From contig NC_064005.1 of assembly GCF_932276165.1 (NCBI RefSeq), forward strand, positions 2,418,001-2,482,000: a DNA stretch of 64,000 nt. Direction: 5' to 3'. The DNA comes from Plutella xylostella. Lineage: Eukaryota > Arthropoda > Insecta > Lepidoptera > Plutellidae. The position numbers and the translations under genes are program-made. A model generated the notes under the pieces. That model saw only the letters and a list, made by a program, of their open reading frames with translations. It ran no database searches and was not told the origin of the DNA. Of this stretch, positions 9,702 to 22,200 are shown one piece after another (positions within the stretch are counted from its first letter, which is position 1; every line of letters begins with the position of its first letter).

Positions 9702-11605
9702 CAATATTTCACGAATATTCAAGTTTGCAGGTGGAGCCTAAACAGGTACAGCTGCAAATGATAGTTCATATGAAAGGTATTATTAATACCTAGAAACGGA
9801 TTTCAGCAATTTCAGATTAAATGACTTTTGGTGACTCTTCAAGGTGAAAGTCAAAAAATAAAACTTAGCAGCCCAAGGTTAACATTTTGTATGGGGGCAC
9901 CAAGATGCTATAGACCTGCCCGCATCTCACCTGGTTTATTATGTGTGTTGTGTCATTAGAAAACACTGACAGAAGTTTCATCAACATTGAAACGGGATAG
10001 CAGGTGTCCAGGAGCCACTTTCTGACGGATTTTGGGTGAAAAATTGACAATATTTCACGAATATTCAAGTTTGCAGGTGGAGCCTAAACAGGTACAGCGG
10101 CAAATGATAGTTCATATGAAAGGTATTATTAATACCTAGAAACAGTTTTCAGCAATTTCAGATTAAATGACTTTTGGTGACTCTTCAAGGTGAAAATCAA
10201 AAAATAAAACTTAGCAGCCCAAGATTAACATTTTGTATGGGGAAACCAAGATGCTATAGACCTGCCCGCATCTCACCTGGTTTATTATGTGTAGTGTGTC
10301 ATAAGAAAATACTGACAGAAGTTTCATCAACATTGAAACGGTATAGCAGGTGTCCAGGAGCCACTTTCTGACAGATTTTGGGTGAAAAATTGACAATATT
10401 TCACGAATATTCAAGTTTGCAGGTGGAACCTGAAAAGATTCAACTGCAAATAATAGTTCATGTGAAAGATATTATTAATACATAGAAACGATTTTCAGCA
10501 ATTTCAGATTAAATGACTTTTGGTGACTCTTCAAGGTAAAAATCAAAAAATAAAACTTAGCAGCCCAAGATTAACATTTTGTATGGGGGCACCAAGATGC
10601 TATAGACCTGCCCGCATCTCACCTGGTTTATTATGTGTGGTGTGTCATTAAAAAACACTGACAGAAGTTTCATCAACATTGAAACGGTATAGCAGGTGTC
10701 CAGGAGCCACTTTCTGACGGATTTTGGGTGAAAAATTGACAATATTTCACGAATATTCAAGTTTGAAGGTGGAGCTTAAACAGGTACAGCTGCAAATGAT
10801 AGTTCATATGAAAGGTATTATTAATACCTAGAAACGGTTTTCAGAAATTTCAGATTAAATGACTTTTGGTGAATATTCAAGATGAAAACCAAAAAATAAA
10901 ACTTAGCAGCCCAAGATTAACATTTTGTATGGGGGCACCAAGATGCTATAGACCTGCCCGCATCTCACCTGGTTTATTATGTGTGTTGTGTCATAAGAAA
11001 ACACTGACAGAAGTTTCATCAACATTGAAACGGGATAGCAGGTGTCCAGGAGCCACTTTCTGACGGATTTTGGGTGAAAAATTGACAATATTTCACGAAT
11101 ATTCAAGTTTGCAGGTGGAACCTGAAGAGATTCAGCTGCAACTGATAGTTCATATGAAAGGTATTATTAATACCTAGAAATGGTTTTCAGCAATTTCAGA
11201 TTAAATGAATTTTGGTGAATATTCAAGGTGAAAACCAAAAAATAAAACTTAGCAGCCCAAGATTAACATTTTGTATGGGGGCACCAAGATGCTATAGACC
11301 TGCCCGCATCTCACCTGGTTTATTATGTGTGTTGTGTCATTAGAAAACACTGACAGAAGTTTCATCAACATTGAAACGGGATAGCAGGTGTCCAGGAGCC
11401 ACTTTCTGACGGATTTTGGGTGAAAAATTGACAATATTTCACGAATATTCAAGTTTGAAGGTGGAGCCTAAACAGGTACAGCTGCAAATGATAGTTCATA
11501 TGAAAGGTATTATTAATACCTAGAAACGGTTTTCAGAAATTTCAGATTAAATGACTTTTGGTGAATATTCAAGATGAAAACCAAAAAATAAAACTTAGCA
11601 GCCTT
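9702..11605 (-). repeat. Left satellite arm, ~5.5 units of ~346 bp
   Basis: The same landmarks (GAATATTCAAGTTTGCAGG, AACTTAGCAGCCCAAG, CATTTTGTATGGGG) recur every 346 bp, at 9865, 10211, 10557, 10903 and 11249 for one landmark. Units differ by a few per cent. With the half unit at 3434-3606 this arm has about six units. It ends at an abrupt inversion near 11606. Confidence 0.95.
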
Positions 11606-14600
11606 TTTTATTTTACACCTGCTATACCGTTTCAATGTTGATGAAACTTCTGTCAGTGTTTTCTTATGATACACCACACATAATAAACCAGGTGAGATGC
11701 GGGCAGGTCTATAGCATCTTGGTGCCCCCATACAAAATGTTAATCTTGCGCTGCTGCAGTTTTATTTTTTGATTTTCACCTTGAAGAGTCACCAAAAGTC
11801 ATTTAATCTGAAATTGCTGAAAACCGTTTCTAGGTATTAATAATACCTCTCATATGAACTATCATTTGCAGCTGTACCTGTTTAGGCTCCACCTGCAAAC
11901 TTGAATATTCGTGAAATATTGTCAATTTTTTACCCAAAATCCGTCAGAAAGTGGCTCCTGGACAGCTGCTATCCCGTTTCAATGTTGATGAAACTTCTGT
12001 CAGTATTTTTTTATGACACACCACACATAATAAACCAGGTGAGATGCGGGCAGGTCTATAGCATCTTGGTTCCCCTATACAAAATGTTAATCTTGGGCTG
12101 CTAAGTTTTATTTTTTGATTTTCACCTTGAAGAGTCACCAAAAGTCATTTAATCTGAAATTGCTGAAAACCGTTTCTAGGTATTAATAATACCTCTCATA
12201 TGAACTATCATTTGCAGCTGTACCTGTTTAGGCTCCACCTGCAAACTTGAATATTCGTGAAATATTGTCAATTTTTTACCCAAAATCCGTCAGAAAGTGG
12301 CTCCTGGACAGCTGCTATCCCGTTTCAATGTTGATGAAACTTCTGTCAGTGTTTTCTTATGACACAACACACATAATAAACCAGGTGAGATGCGGGCAGG
12401 TCTATAGCATCTTGGTGCCCCCATACAAAATGTTAATCTTGGGCTGCTAAGTTTTATTTTTTGGTTTTCATCTTGAATATTCACCAAAAGTCATTTAATC
12501 TGAAATTTCTGAAAACTGTTTCTAGGTATTAATAATACCTTTCATATGAACTATCATTTGCAGCTGTACCTGTTTAGGCTCCACCTTCAAACTTGAATAT
12601 TCGTGAAATATTGTAAATTTTTCACCCAAAATCCGTCAGAAAGTGGCTCCTGGACACCTGCTATCCCGTTTCAATGTTGATGAAACTTCTGTCAGTGTTT
12701 TCTAATGACACAACACACATAATAAACCAGGTGAGATGCGGGCAGGTCTATAGCATCTTGGTGCCCCCATACAAAATGTTAATCTTGGGCTGCTAAGTTT
12801 TATTTTTTGGTTTTCACCTTGAAGAGTCACCAAAAGTCATTTAATCTGAAATTGCTGAAAACCGTTTCTAGGTATTAATAATACCTTTCATATGAACTAT
12901 CATTTGCAGCTGTACCTGTTTAGGCTCCACCTGCAAACTTGAATATTCGTGAAATATTGTAAATTTTTCACCCTAAATCCGTCAGAAAGTGGCTCCTGGA
13001 CACCTGCTATCCCGTTTCAATGTTGATGAAACTTCTGTCAGTGTTTTCTAATGACACAACACACATAATAAACCAGGTGAGATGCGGGCAGGTCTATAGC
13101 ATCTTGGTGCCCCCATACAAAATGTTAATCTTGGGCTGCTAAGTTTTATTTTTTGGTTTTCGCCTTGAATATTCACCAAAATTCATTTAATCTGAAATTG
13201 CTGAAAACCATTTCTAGGTATTAATAATACCTTTCATATGAACTATCAGTTGCAGCTGAATCTCTTCAGGTTCCACCTGCAAACTTGAATATTCGTGAAA
13301 TATTGTCAATTTTTCACCCAAAATCCGTCAGAAAGTGGCTCCTGGACACCTGCTATCCCGTTTCAATGTTGATGAAACTTCTGTCAGTGTTTTCTTATGA
13401 CACAACACACATAATAAACCAGGTGAGATGCGGGCAGGTCTATAGCATCTTGGTGCCCCCATACAAAATGTTAATCTTGGGCTGCTAAGTTTTATTTTTT
13501 GGTTTTCATCTTGAATATTCACCAAAAGTCATTTAATCTGAAATTTCTGAAAACTGTTTCTAGGTATTAATAATACCTTTCATATGAACTATCATTTGCA
13601 GCTGTACCTGTTTAGGCTCCACCTTCAAACTTGAATATTCGTGAAATATTGTAAATTTTTCACCCAAAATCCGTCAGAAAGTGGCTCCTGGACACCTGCT
13701 ATCCCGTTTCAATGTTGATGAAACTTCTGTCAGTGTTTTCTAATGACACAACACACATAATAAACCAGGTGAGATGCGGGCAGGTCTATAGCATCTTGGT
13801 GCCCCCATACAAAATGTTAATCTTGGGCTGCTAAGTTTTATTTTTTGGTTTTCACCTTGAATATTCACCAAAAGTCATTTAATCTGAAATTGCTGAAAAC
13901 CATTTCTAGGTATTAATAATACCTTTCATATGAACTATCAGTTGCAGCTGAATCTCTTCAGGTTCCACCTGCAAACTTGAATATTCGTGAAATATTGTCA
14001 ATTTTTCACCCAAAATCCGTCAGAAAGTGGCTCCTGGACACCTGCTATCCCGTTTCAATGTTGATGAAACTTCTGTCAGTGTTTTCTTATGACACACCAC
14101 ACATAATAAACCAGGTGAGATGCGGGCAGGTCTATAGCATCTTGGTGCCCCCATACAAATGTTAATCTTGGGCTGCTAAGTTTTATTTTTTGGTTTTCAT
14201 CTTGAATATTCACCAAAAGTCATTTAATCTGAAATTGCTGAAAACCGTTTCTAGGTATTAATAATACCTTTCATATGAACTATCATTTGCAGCTGTACCT
14301 GTTTAGGCTCCACCTTCAAACTTGAATATTCGTGAAATATTGTCAATTTTTCACCCAAAATCCGTCAGAAAGTGGCTCCTGGACACCTGCTATACCGTTT
14401 CAATGTTGATGAAACTTCTGTCAGTGTTTTCTAATGACACACCACACATAATAAACCAGGTGAGATGCGGGCAGGTCTATAGCATCTTGGTTCCCCTATA
14501 CAAAATGTTAATCTTGGGCTGCTAAGTTTTATTTTTTGATTTTCACCTTGAAGAGTCACCAAAAGTCATTTAATCTGAAATTGCTGAAAACCGTTTCTAG

Positions 14601-17600
14601 GTATTAATAATACCTCTCATATGAACTATCATTTGCAGCTGTACCTGTTTAGGCTCCACCTGCAAACTTGAATATTCGTGAAATATTGTCAATTTTTTAC
14701 CCAAAATCCGTCAGAAAGTGGCTCCTGGACAGCTGCTATCCCGTTTCAATGTTGATGAAACTTCTGTCAGTGTTTTTTAATGACACAACACACATTATAA
14801 ACCAGGCGGGCAGGTCTATAGCATCTTGGTGCCCCCATACAAAATGTTAATCTTGGGCTGCTAAGTTTTATTTTTTTATTTTCACCTTGAAGAGTCACCA
14901 AAAGTCATTTAATCTGAAATTGCTGAAAACCGTTTCTAGGTATTAATAATACCTTTCATATGAACTATCATTTGCAGCTGTACCTGTTTAGGCTCCACCT
15001 GCAAACTTGAATATTCGTGAAATATTGTCAATTTTTTACCCAAAATCCGTCAGAAAGTGGCTCCTGGACACCTGCTATCCCGTTTCAATGTTGATGAAAC
15101 TTCTGTCAGTGTTTTTTAATGACACAACACACATAATAAACCAGGTGAGATGCGGGCAGGTCTATAGCATCTTGGTGCCCCCATACAAAATGTTAATCTT
15201 GGGCTGCTAAGTTTTATTTTTTGATTTTCACGTTGAAGAGTCACCAAAAGTCATTTAATCTGAAATAGCTGAAAACCGTTTCTAGGTATTAATAATACCT
15301 TTCATATGAACTATCATTTGCAGCTGTAGGTACCTGTTTAGGCTCCACCTGCAAACTTGAATATTCGTGAAATATTGTCAATTTTTCACCCAAAATCCGT
15401 CAGAAAGTGGCTCCTGGACACCTGCTATCCCGTTTCAATGTTGATGAAACTTCTGTCAGTGTTTTCTAATGACACAACACACATAATAAACCAGGTGAGA
15501 TGCGGGCAGGTCTATAGCATCTTGGTGCCCCCATACAAAATGTTAATCTTGGGCTGCTAAGTTTTATTTTTTGATTTTCACCTTGAAGAGTCACCAAAAG
15601 TCATTTAATCTGAAATTGCTGAAAACTGTTTCTAGGTATTAATAATACCTTTCATATGAACTATCATTTGCAGCTGAATCTCTTCAGGTTCCACCTGCAA
15701 ACTTGAATATTCGTGAAATATTTACAATTTTTCACCCAAAATCTGTCAGAAAGTGGCTCCTGGACACCTGCTATACCGTTTCAATGTTGATGAAACTTCT
15801 GTCAGTATTTTTTTATGACACACCACACATAATAAACCAGGTGAGATGCGGGCAGGTCTATAGCATCTTGGTTCCCCTATACAAAATGTTAATCTTGGGC
15901 TGCTAAGTTTTATTTTTTGATTTTCACCTTGAAGAGTCACCAAAAGTCATTTAATCTGAAATTGCTGAAAACCGTTTCTAGGTATTAATAATACCTCTCA
16001 TATGAACTATCATTTGCAGCTGTACCTGTTTAGGCTCCACCTGCAAACTTGAATATTCGTGAAATATTGTCAATTTTTTACCCAAAATCCGTCAGAAAGT
16101 GGCTCCTGGACAGCTGCTATCCCGTTTCAATGTTGATGAAACTTCTGTCAGTGTTTTTTAATGACACAACACACATTATAAACCAGGCGGGCAGGTCTAT
16201 AGCATCTTGGTGCCCCCATACAAAATGTTAATCTTGGGCTGCTAAGTTTTATTTTTTTATTTTCACCTTGAAGAGTCACCAAAAGTCATTTAATCTGAAA
16301 TTGCTGAAAACCGTTTCTAGGTATTAATAATACCTTTCATATGAACTATCATTTGCAGCTGTACCTGTTTAGGCTCCACCTGCAAACTTGAATATTCGTG
16401 AAATATTGTCAATTTTTTACCCAAAATCCGTCAGAAAGTGGCTCCTGGACACCTGCTATCCCGTTTCAATGTTGATGAAACTTCTGTCAGTGTTTTTTAA
16501 TGACACAACACACATAATAAACCAGGTGAGATGCGGGCAGGTCTATAGCATCTTGGTGCCCCCATACAAAATGTTAATCTTGGGCTGCTAAGTTTTATTT
16601 TTTGATTTTCACGTTGAAGAGTCACCAAAAGTCATTTAATCTGAAATTGCTGAAAACCGTTTCTAGGTATTAATAATACCTTTCATATGAACTATCATTT
16701 GCAGCTGAATCTCTTCAGGTTCCACCTGCAAAATTGAATATTCGTGAAATATTGACAATTTTTCACCCAAAATCTGTCATAAAGTGGCTCCTGGACACCT
16801 GCTATACCGTTTCAATGTTGATGAAACTTCTTTCAGTATTTTCTTATGACACACCACACATAATAAACCAGGTGAGATGCGGGCAGGTCTATAGCATCTT
16901 GGTGCCCCCATACAAAATGTTAATCTTGGGCTGCTAAGTTTTATTTTTTGATTTTCACCTTGAAGAGTCACCAAAAGTCATTTAATCTGAAATTGCTGAA
17001 AACCGTTTCTAGGTATTAATAATACCTTTCATATGAACTATCATTTGCAGCTGAATCTCTTCAGGTTCCACCTGCAAACTTGAATATTCGTGAAATATTG
17101 TCAATTTTTCACCCAAAATCCGTCAGAAAGTGGCTCCTGGACACCTGCTATCCCGTTTCAATGTTGATGAAACTTCTGTCAGTGTTTTTTAATGACACAA
17201 CACACATAATAAACCAGGTGAGATGCGGGCAGGTCTATAGCATCTTGGTGCCCCCATACAAAATGTTAATCTTGGGCTGCTAAGTTTTATTTTTTGATTT
17301 TCACCTTGAAGAGTCACCAAAAGTCATTTAATCTGAAATTGCTGAAAACCGTTTCTAGGTATTAATAATACCTTTCATTATGAACTATCATTTGCAGCTG
17401 TACCTGTTTAGGCTCCACCTGCAAACTTGAATATTCGTGAAATATTGTCAATTTTTCACCCAAAATCCGTCAGAAAGTGGCTCCTGGACACCTGCTATCC
17501 CGTTTCAATGTTGATGAAACTTCTGTCAGTGTTTTCTAATGACACAACACACATAATCAACCAGGTGAGATGCGGGCAGGTCTATAGCATCTTGGTGCTC

Positions 17601-18303
17601 CCATACAAAATGTTAATCTTGGGCTGCTAAGTTTTATTTTTTGATTTTCACCTTGAAGAGTCACTAAAAGTCATTTAATCTGAAATTGCTGAAAACCGTT
17701 TCTAGGTATTAATAATACCTTTCATATGAACTATCATTTGCAGCTGAATCTCTTCAGGTTCCACCTGCAAACTTGAATATTCGTGAAATATTGTCAATTT
17801 TTCACCCAAAATCTGTCAGAAAGTGGCTCCTGGACACCTGCTATACCGTTTCAATGTTGATGAAACTTCTTTCAGTATTTTCTTATGTCACACCACACAT
17901 AATAAACCAGGTGAGATGCGGGCAGGTCTATAGCATCTTGGTGCCCCCATACAAAATGTTAATCTTGGGCTGCTAAGTTTTATTTTTTGATTTTCACCTT
18001 GAAGAGTCACCAAAAGTCATTGAATCTGAAATTGCTGAAAACCGTTTCTAGGTATTAATAATACCTTTCATATGAACTATCATTTGCAGCTGTACCTGTT
18101 TAGGCTCCACCTGCAAACTTGAATATTCGTGAAATATTGTCAATTTTTCACCCAAAATCCGTCAGAAAGTGGCTCCTGGACACCTGCTATCCCGTTTCAA
18201 TGTTGATGAAACTTCTGTCAGTGTTTTTTAATGACACAACACACATAATAAACCAGGTGAGATGCGGGCAGGTCTATAGCATCTTGGTGCCCCCATACAA
18301 AAT
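11606..18303 (+). repeat. Right satellite arm, ~19 units of ~346 bp
   Basis: The same unit in opposite orientation, continuing for 6.7 kb, about 19.4 units. It is three times longer than the left arm, so the arms have expanded or contracted independently. The array starts within a unit (ACACCTGCTATACCG) directly after a short T-rich junction at 11604-11612. Most units keep ~65-codon frames on both strands, expected from low divergence. Confidence 0.95.
14322..17080 (+). repeat. Higher-order duplication of a four-unit block (~1.38 kb)
   Basis: Diagnostic variants recur ~1381 bp apart: an internal deletion giving ACCAGGCGGGCAGG at 14803 and again at 16184, and a CACGTTGAAGAG variant near 15229 and 16610. 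Four-unit blocks were therefore copied together, as in unequal crossing-over of satellites. Confidence 0.8.
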
Positions 18304-18514
18304 ATCCATTAACCAACAAGAGCGTCAGTAAGTAAACGTCGTATTTTTTTGAATTTATTTATTTTAGAACATATTTTAGTGTTTATATAAATACCTAGCT
18401 TTATTATTCCAATGTTTTTGGGGCTTTTTACGTGTTTTAATTGATAAAGTATGCAATGACTGAAGTGACCATCTTCAAAGGCTGCTAACTTTAGGCTGCT
18501 AACTTCACGCAGGT
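18304..18514. repeat. Right terminal domain of foldback element
   Basis: Inverted copy of 3207-3433. Ends in CTTCACGCAGGT immediately before the second CCTGACAAT. Confidence 0.8.
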
Positions 18515-18606
18515 CCTGACAATAAATAGTGCGATTTTGAAAAGATTTTTTTATCATTGTCAGTTAGTTTAAGAAAAAAAATTGATTGATTATGGCTTTT
18601 TAAACC

Positions 18607-18815
18607 GATAACCGTTGGGGTAGACGAGTTCTCGAGTGGAGACCACGAACAGGCAAACGCAGCGTGGGACGCCCTCCTGCCCGCTGGACTGACGAACTTA
18701 GGCGGGTGGAGGGTAGTGGGTGGATGAGGAAGGCCGAGGACCGAGTGTTGTAGCGCTCCTTAGGAGAGGCCTATGTCCAGCAGTGGATGATTATTGGCTG
18801 ATGATGATGGCTTTA
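18607..18815 (+). mobile_element. RTE-like LINE 3' fragment
   Basis: Encodes a degraded C-terminus of an RTE-type reverse transcriptase (R-P-P-A-R-W-T-D, then G-W-M-R-K-A-E-D), followed by GGCCTATGTCCAGCAGTGGA and a GATGATGATG tail. This tail is extremely common in Lepidoptera. A second copy lies at 31670-31877 in reverse. Confidence 0.75.
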
Positions 18816-18895
18816 TAACGGATTTGTGCTTAAATAAATATAATAGATCGATTAAATACGCTCTTAAACCAAATTAGTTAAGATCCACTTCCGTT

Positions 18896-18922
18896 TTCAG
18901 GACTTTATAGTTGGACTGTATT
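18896..18922. repeat. Solo terminal-repeat remnant of a Tc1-type element
   Basis: TTCAGGACTTTATAGTTGG closely matches the inner part of the terminal repeat of the element at 35033-35971 (CAGGACTTTATAGTTTCAC) and ends in the same ACTGTA. No partner end is seen nearby. Confidence 0.45.
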
Positions 18923-19287
18923 TCCGGATCCGGGACCGATTTCTTTATCCGCTAAATACAGGACCATAAACAAGAGCAACTACTTTTCAGATTTTAATAT
19001 TGTCTTTGAATCTTACTGTCTGTTTAAATGACTGACACACACAGAGACAGTTGACTGCTAATTAATAATGTCATGTGACAACACTAAAATATTTTTTTCC
19101 AAGGTTGGCATTACTGATACCAAATCATTCATTCATAAATTACATGTCATGAGTATTTCATTCACTCTTCTATCAATTATTTTTTCGGGAATTACGAATC
19201 AAATGGAAGTGAAATCACATTTTATAGGATCGTTCCTTGGTTAAAAGCATAAATAATATCAATTATAGCATTGTTGTGTCTGTAGCA

Positions 19288-22200
19288 ATGGCAAGTAACG
19301 ATGAAATTACCGGTGGACCAATAACTCAGGAAGATATTGAAGCTGCTGAAAAGTTGAAAAATGAAGCTAATGAATATTTCAAAAGTAAGTTCTAGAGTAC
19401 TATTATGTACATTATTTTTATGCAATTTCACCCATCGGTAGCTGCTCATATCAGCTATAAGTCATAACAACTGTAGCCTTAAATATACGGTGACTGCCAT
19501 TCATAACCTTAACCTAACCTTACTTTCAGAGCAAAATTACAATGCTGCGATCGAGTTGTACTCAAAAGCGATTGAAAAGAATGGGAAGAATGCAGTTTTT
19601 TATGCTAACAGGAGTATAGCTAACATTAGGCTGGAGAACTTTGGGTATGCCCTGACGGATGCCTCCAAGGCAATAGAAATAGACCGCTCTTACACCAAGG
19701 CTTACTACAGGAGAGCAGCAGCCTACATGTCCCTAGGAAAGTACAAACTAGCCCTTAAGGATTTCGAAGTTGTAAGTATTCATGATTGTTATAAATACCA
19801 TGAGAGTGGGTGCATAGTTTTATGATGTGTGTTTGCTGCACTTTTGTTTAATTTTCTTTTATTATTGTTTGGTAGGTGGGAGTGAGAGAGCAAGTGATAT
19901 TAAAATGAGGGATTTAGATTTAGTATCTAAGAAAACTAATTTTATTTAATTCATTTAAATTTCTGACCCAAAAGCATATTAATTTGAGCTTACCGATACC
20001 TACCCAGGTAAAACTATATTCAGCAATTTAATATCATGATTGTAAAAAAATATTATGTACTTATCCAATTTATGTCACAGGCAATCCCATAAAAAACAAA
20101 GATTGTCTTTGATTTCTTACCACTGATGTTTATAATAGATCCAATATAAATTTTATGAATTTCACTTTGGATCATCATGTATTTCCAAAGATATAAGAAG
20201 AAATTATTCAATCTAATGCTGTTTGTATGTTTAGTTTTCATTATCATATACATATCTATGTTTCAGGTTACCAAAGTTAGGCCAAAAGACCAAGATGCTA
20301 AAATGAAATACAATGAATGTAACAAAATAGTAAAGAAGATTGCTTTTGAAAAGGCCATCTCGGTGGACAAGAAAGAAGTTAATATAGCAGACTCTATAAA
20401 TCTAGATGCTATGAGTAAGTTTTTTTTTTCTATGGATATTTGAATGTTTCATTTAAAGTTGATGAATGGCACATGCTATCCCAAAGAGTGGTTAGTATTA
20501 TCTGCAGACCTCCATACAACTACTTAAAAGTTTAAATTGGAACACTATCTAATTTTATCTACAAGCATTTTATCAATGGGCTTAAAGATAAAGCAATAAT
20601 AATTTAAATCTGTAGTGGTTTGCCATTAGCGAGTGATGGCTACTTTATTTGTTTAATTTCAAGATGTGTTGTGGAATTATTAATTTGTTACTCTGTAGAC
20701 AATCTACAGGAAAATCAGCATCTGATTCAGGTTTGGGCTCTAGTAATAATATGTCTTCTAATATTCTGGGGTTAGTTTAGTGATTAATTATTAGTCTTGC
20801 TAAGGGCTTGTTTCACAATGTCTGGATACTGGCTACCTGACGGATAAAAGACATGCTGTCCTTCTCTGTAATTATGTTTTAGACAGTGAAAGCAAGTATT
20901 TTATCCTACAGGTAGCCACTATTCAGACATTGTGAAACAGGGCCTAAGAATTGAACCAGAAAATTTTAACAAATTTTATGATGTTACAGCCATTGAAGAT
21001 GAGTATGAAGGGCCGGCACTTGAAGATGGAAAGGTGACTCTTAAATTTGTGACGGACCTCATGGAGTACTACAAACAACAGCAGAAACTACACAAGAAAT
21101 ATGCATACAAGGTACAAACAATGTTATTTACAACTCTTTAATACAGTAGACACTCATTCTGTTATCAATCGTTTAGGATGGAGCATATTGGAAAGTTGTA
21201 ATAGTTACACAAATACATAAACTGCAATACTGCATTATTATAATTTCTTAGCTCCAATAAATACTAAGAAATCCATCAACGTAACAATACAGACTCACTC
21301 AATACAGGCTCTATAAATAAGTAAATCTAGTTAAAATCCAGACCACACAAAAATCTATATTTTTTTAACAAATCACCACTTTTCACAGATCCTGATCGAT
21401 GTGAAAGCATACCTGCAAAAGCAACCTTCTCTCATCGACATAAAGGTACCCGATGACGCCAAGTTCACAGTCTGCGGAGACATCCATGGCCAGTACTATG
21501 ATCTGATGAACGTGTTCAAACTGAATGGGCTGCCTTCGGAGACAAACCCCTACCTGTTTAATGGAGACTTCGTGGACCGGGGCTCCTTCAGTGTGGAGTG
21601 TATCTTTGTGCTGTTCAGCTTTAAGCTGCTGTATCCTGACCACATGTATATGTCACGAGGTTAGTATTATATTTAAATGCGTAGTTGTAGAAGGGAACTT
21701 TCGTTAGGAGAGGCCTATGTCCAACAGTGGACTACGGAAGGCTGAGAGAGAGAGAGAGAGAAGGGAACTTTAAGCAAATGTCGACATTAAATCTATGTCT
21801 GTCTCTTTCTGTCCTTATATATTGTCAAAGTAAGGCAGCCGTTAGCTTGAATTTCCTTTAAGAAACTCAGCAAAAGTGACTCAAAATTTAACATTTCTTA
21901 TTCATGCGAGCTATGTCACTGTGTGAAAATAAGTACAAGGTACTTAAAGTTTAAAACACAAACTTTCGGCTTTAAAATATTTCTATGTATATTAAATAGA
22001 ACAATGCGGACTCGGGTGTACCCTTTAAACAATGTTATAAGAAGTAGTATAACTGCCACGGCTAGTGTACGTTCTAAAAGCACCCCCAACTTCCAGGCAA
22101 CCACGAGACCCTAGACATGAACCGAATGTACGGCTTCCGCGGCGAAGTCTCCTCCAAATACACCTCCCAGATGGCGGATCTCTTCACGGAGGTGTACAAC

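Larger units (their letters stand above)
3207..18514. mobile_element. Foldback-like DNA transposon with satellite-array arms, 9-bp TSD
   Basis: CCTGACAAT occurs directly before the element (3198-3206) and directly after it (18515-18523), a 9-bp target duplication. The ends are inverted copies: 3207-3606 matches the complement of roughly 18115-18514, with the motif GTGAAGTTAGCAGCC near each tip. Inside the ends, each arm is a tandem array of a ~346 bp unit, in opposite orientations, meeting at about 11606. Long inverted repeats made of tandem repeats plus a 9-bp duplication are the hallmark of Drosophila FB elements, and 9-bp duplications are also typical of Mutator-like elements. No transposase is seen, so it is non-autonomous. 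The left arm is interrupted by another element at 3607-9701. Superfamily assignment is inference. Confidence 0.8.
18524..19287. other. Intergenic region and PP5 upstream region
   Basis: Contains the RTE-like fragment at 18607-18815 and a Tc1-type terminal-repeat remnant at 18896-18922. The ~350 bp before the PP5 ATG should hold its promoter, but I see no convincing core element. Confidence 0.5.

Noticed and set aside
9702..18303. Regular repeats considered as a CRISPR array
   Set aside because: Units are ~346 bp without unique spacers and the genome is eukaryotic; this is satellite DNA.
9865..18331. Repeated ~67-codon frames (starting MNIREIL) and ~65-codon frames on the other strand in nearly every satellite unit
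   Set aside because: They recur because units are only a few per cent apart. Both strands are open over the same stretch, variants include frame-breaking deletions, and there is no start context or known family.
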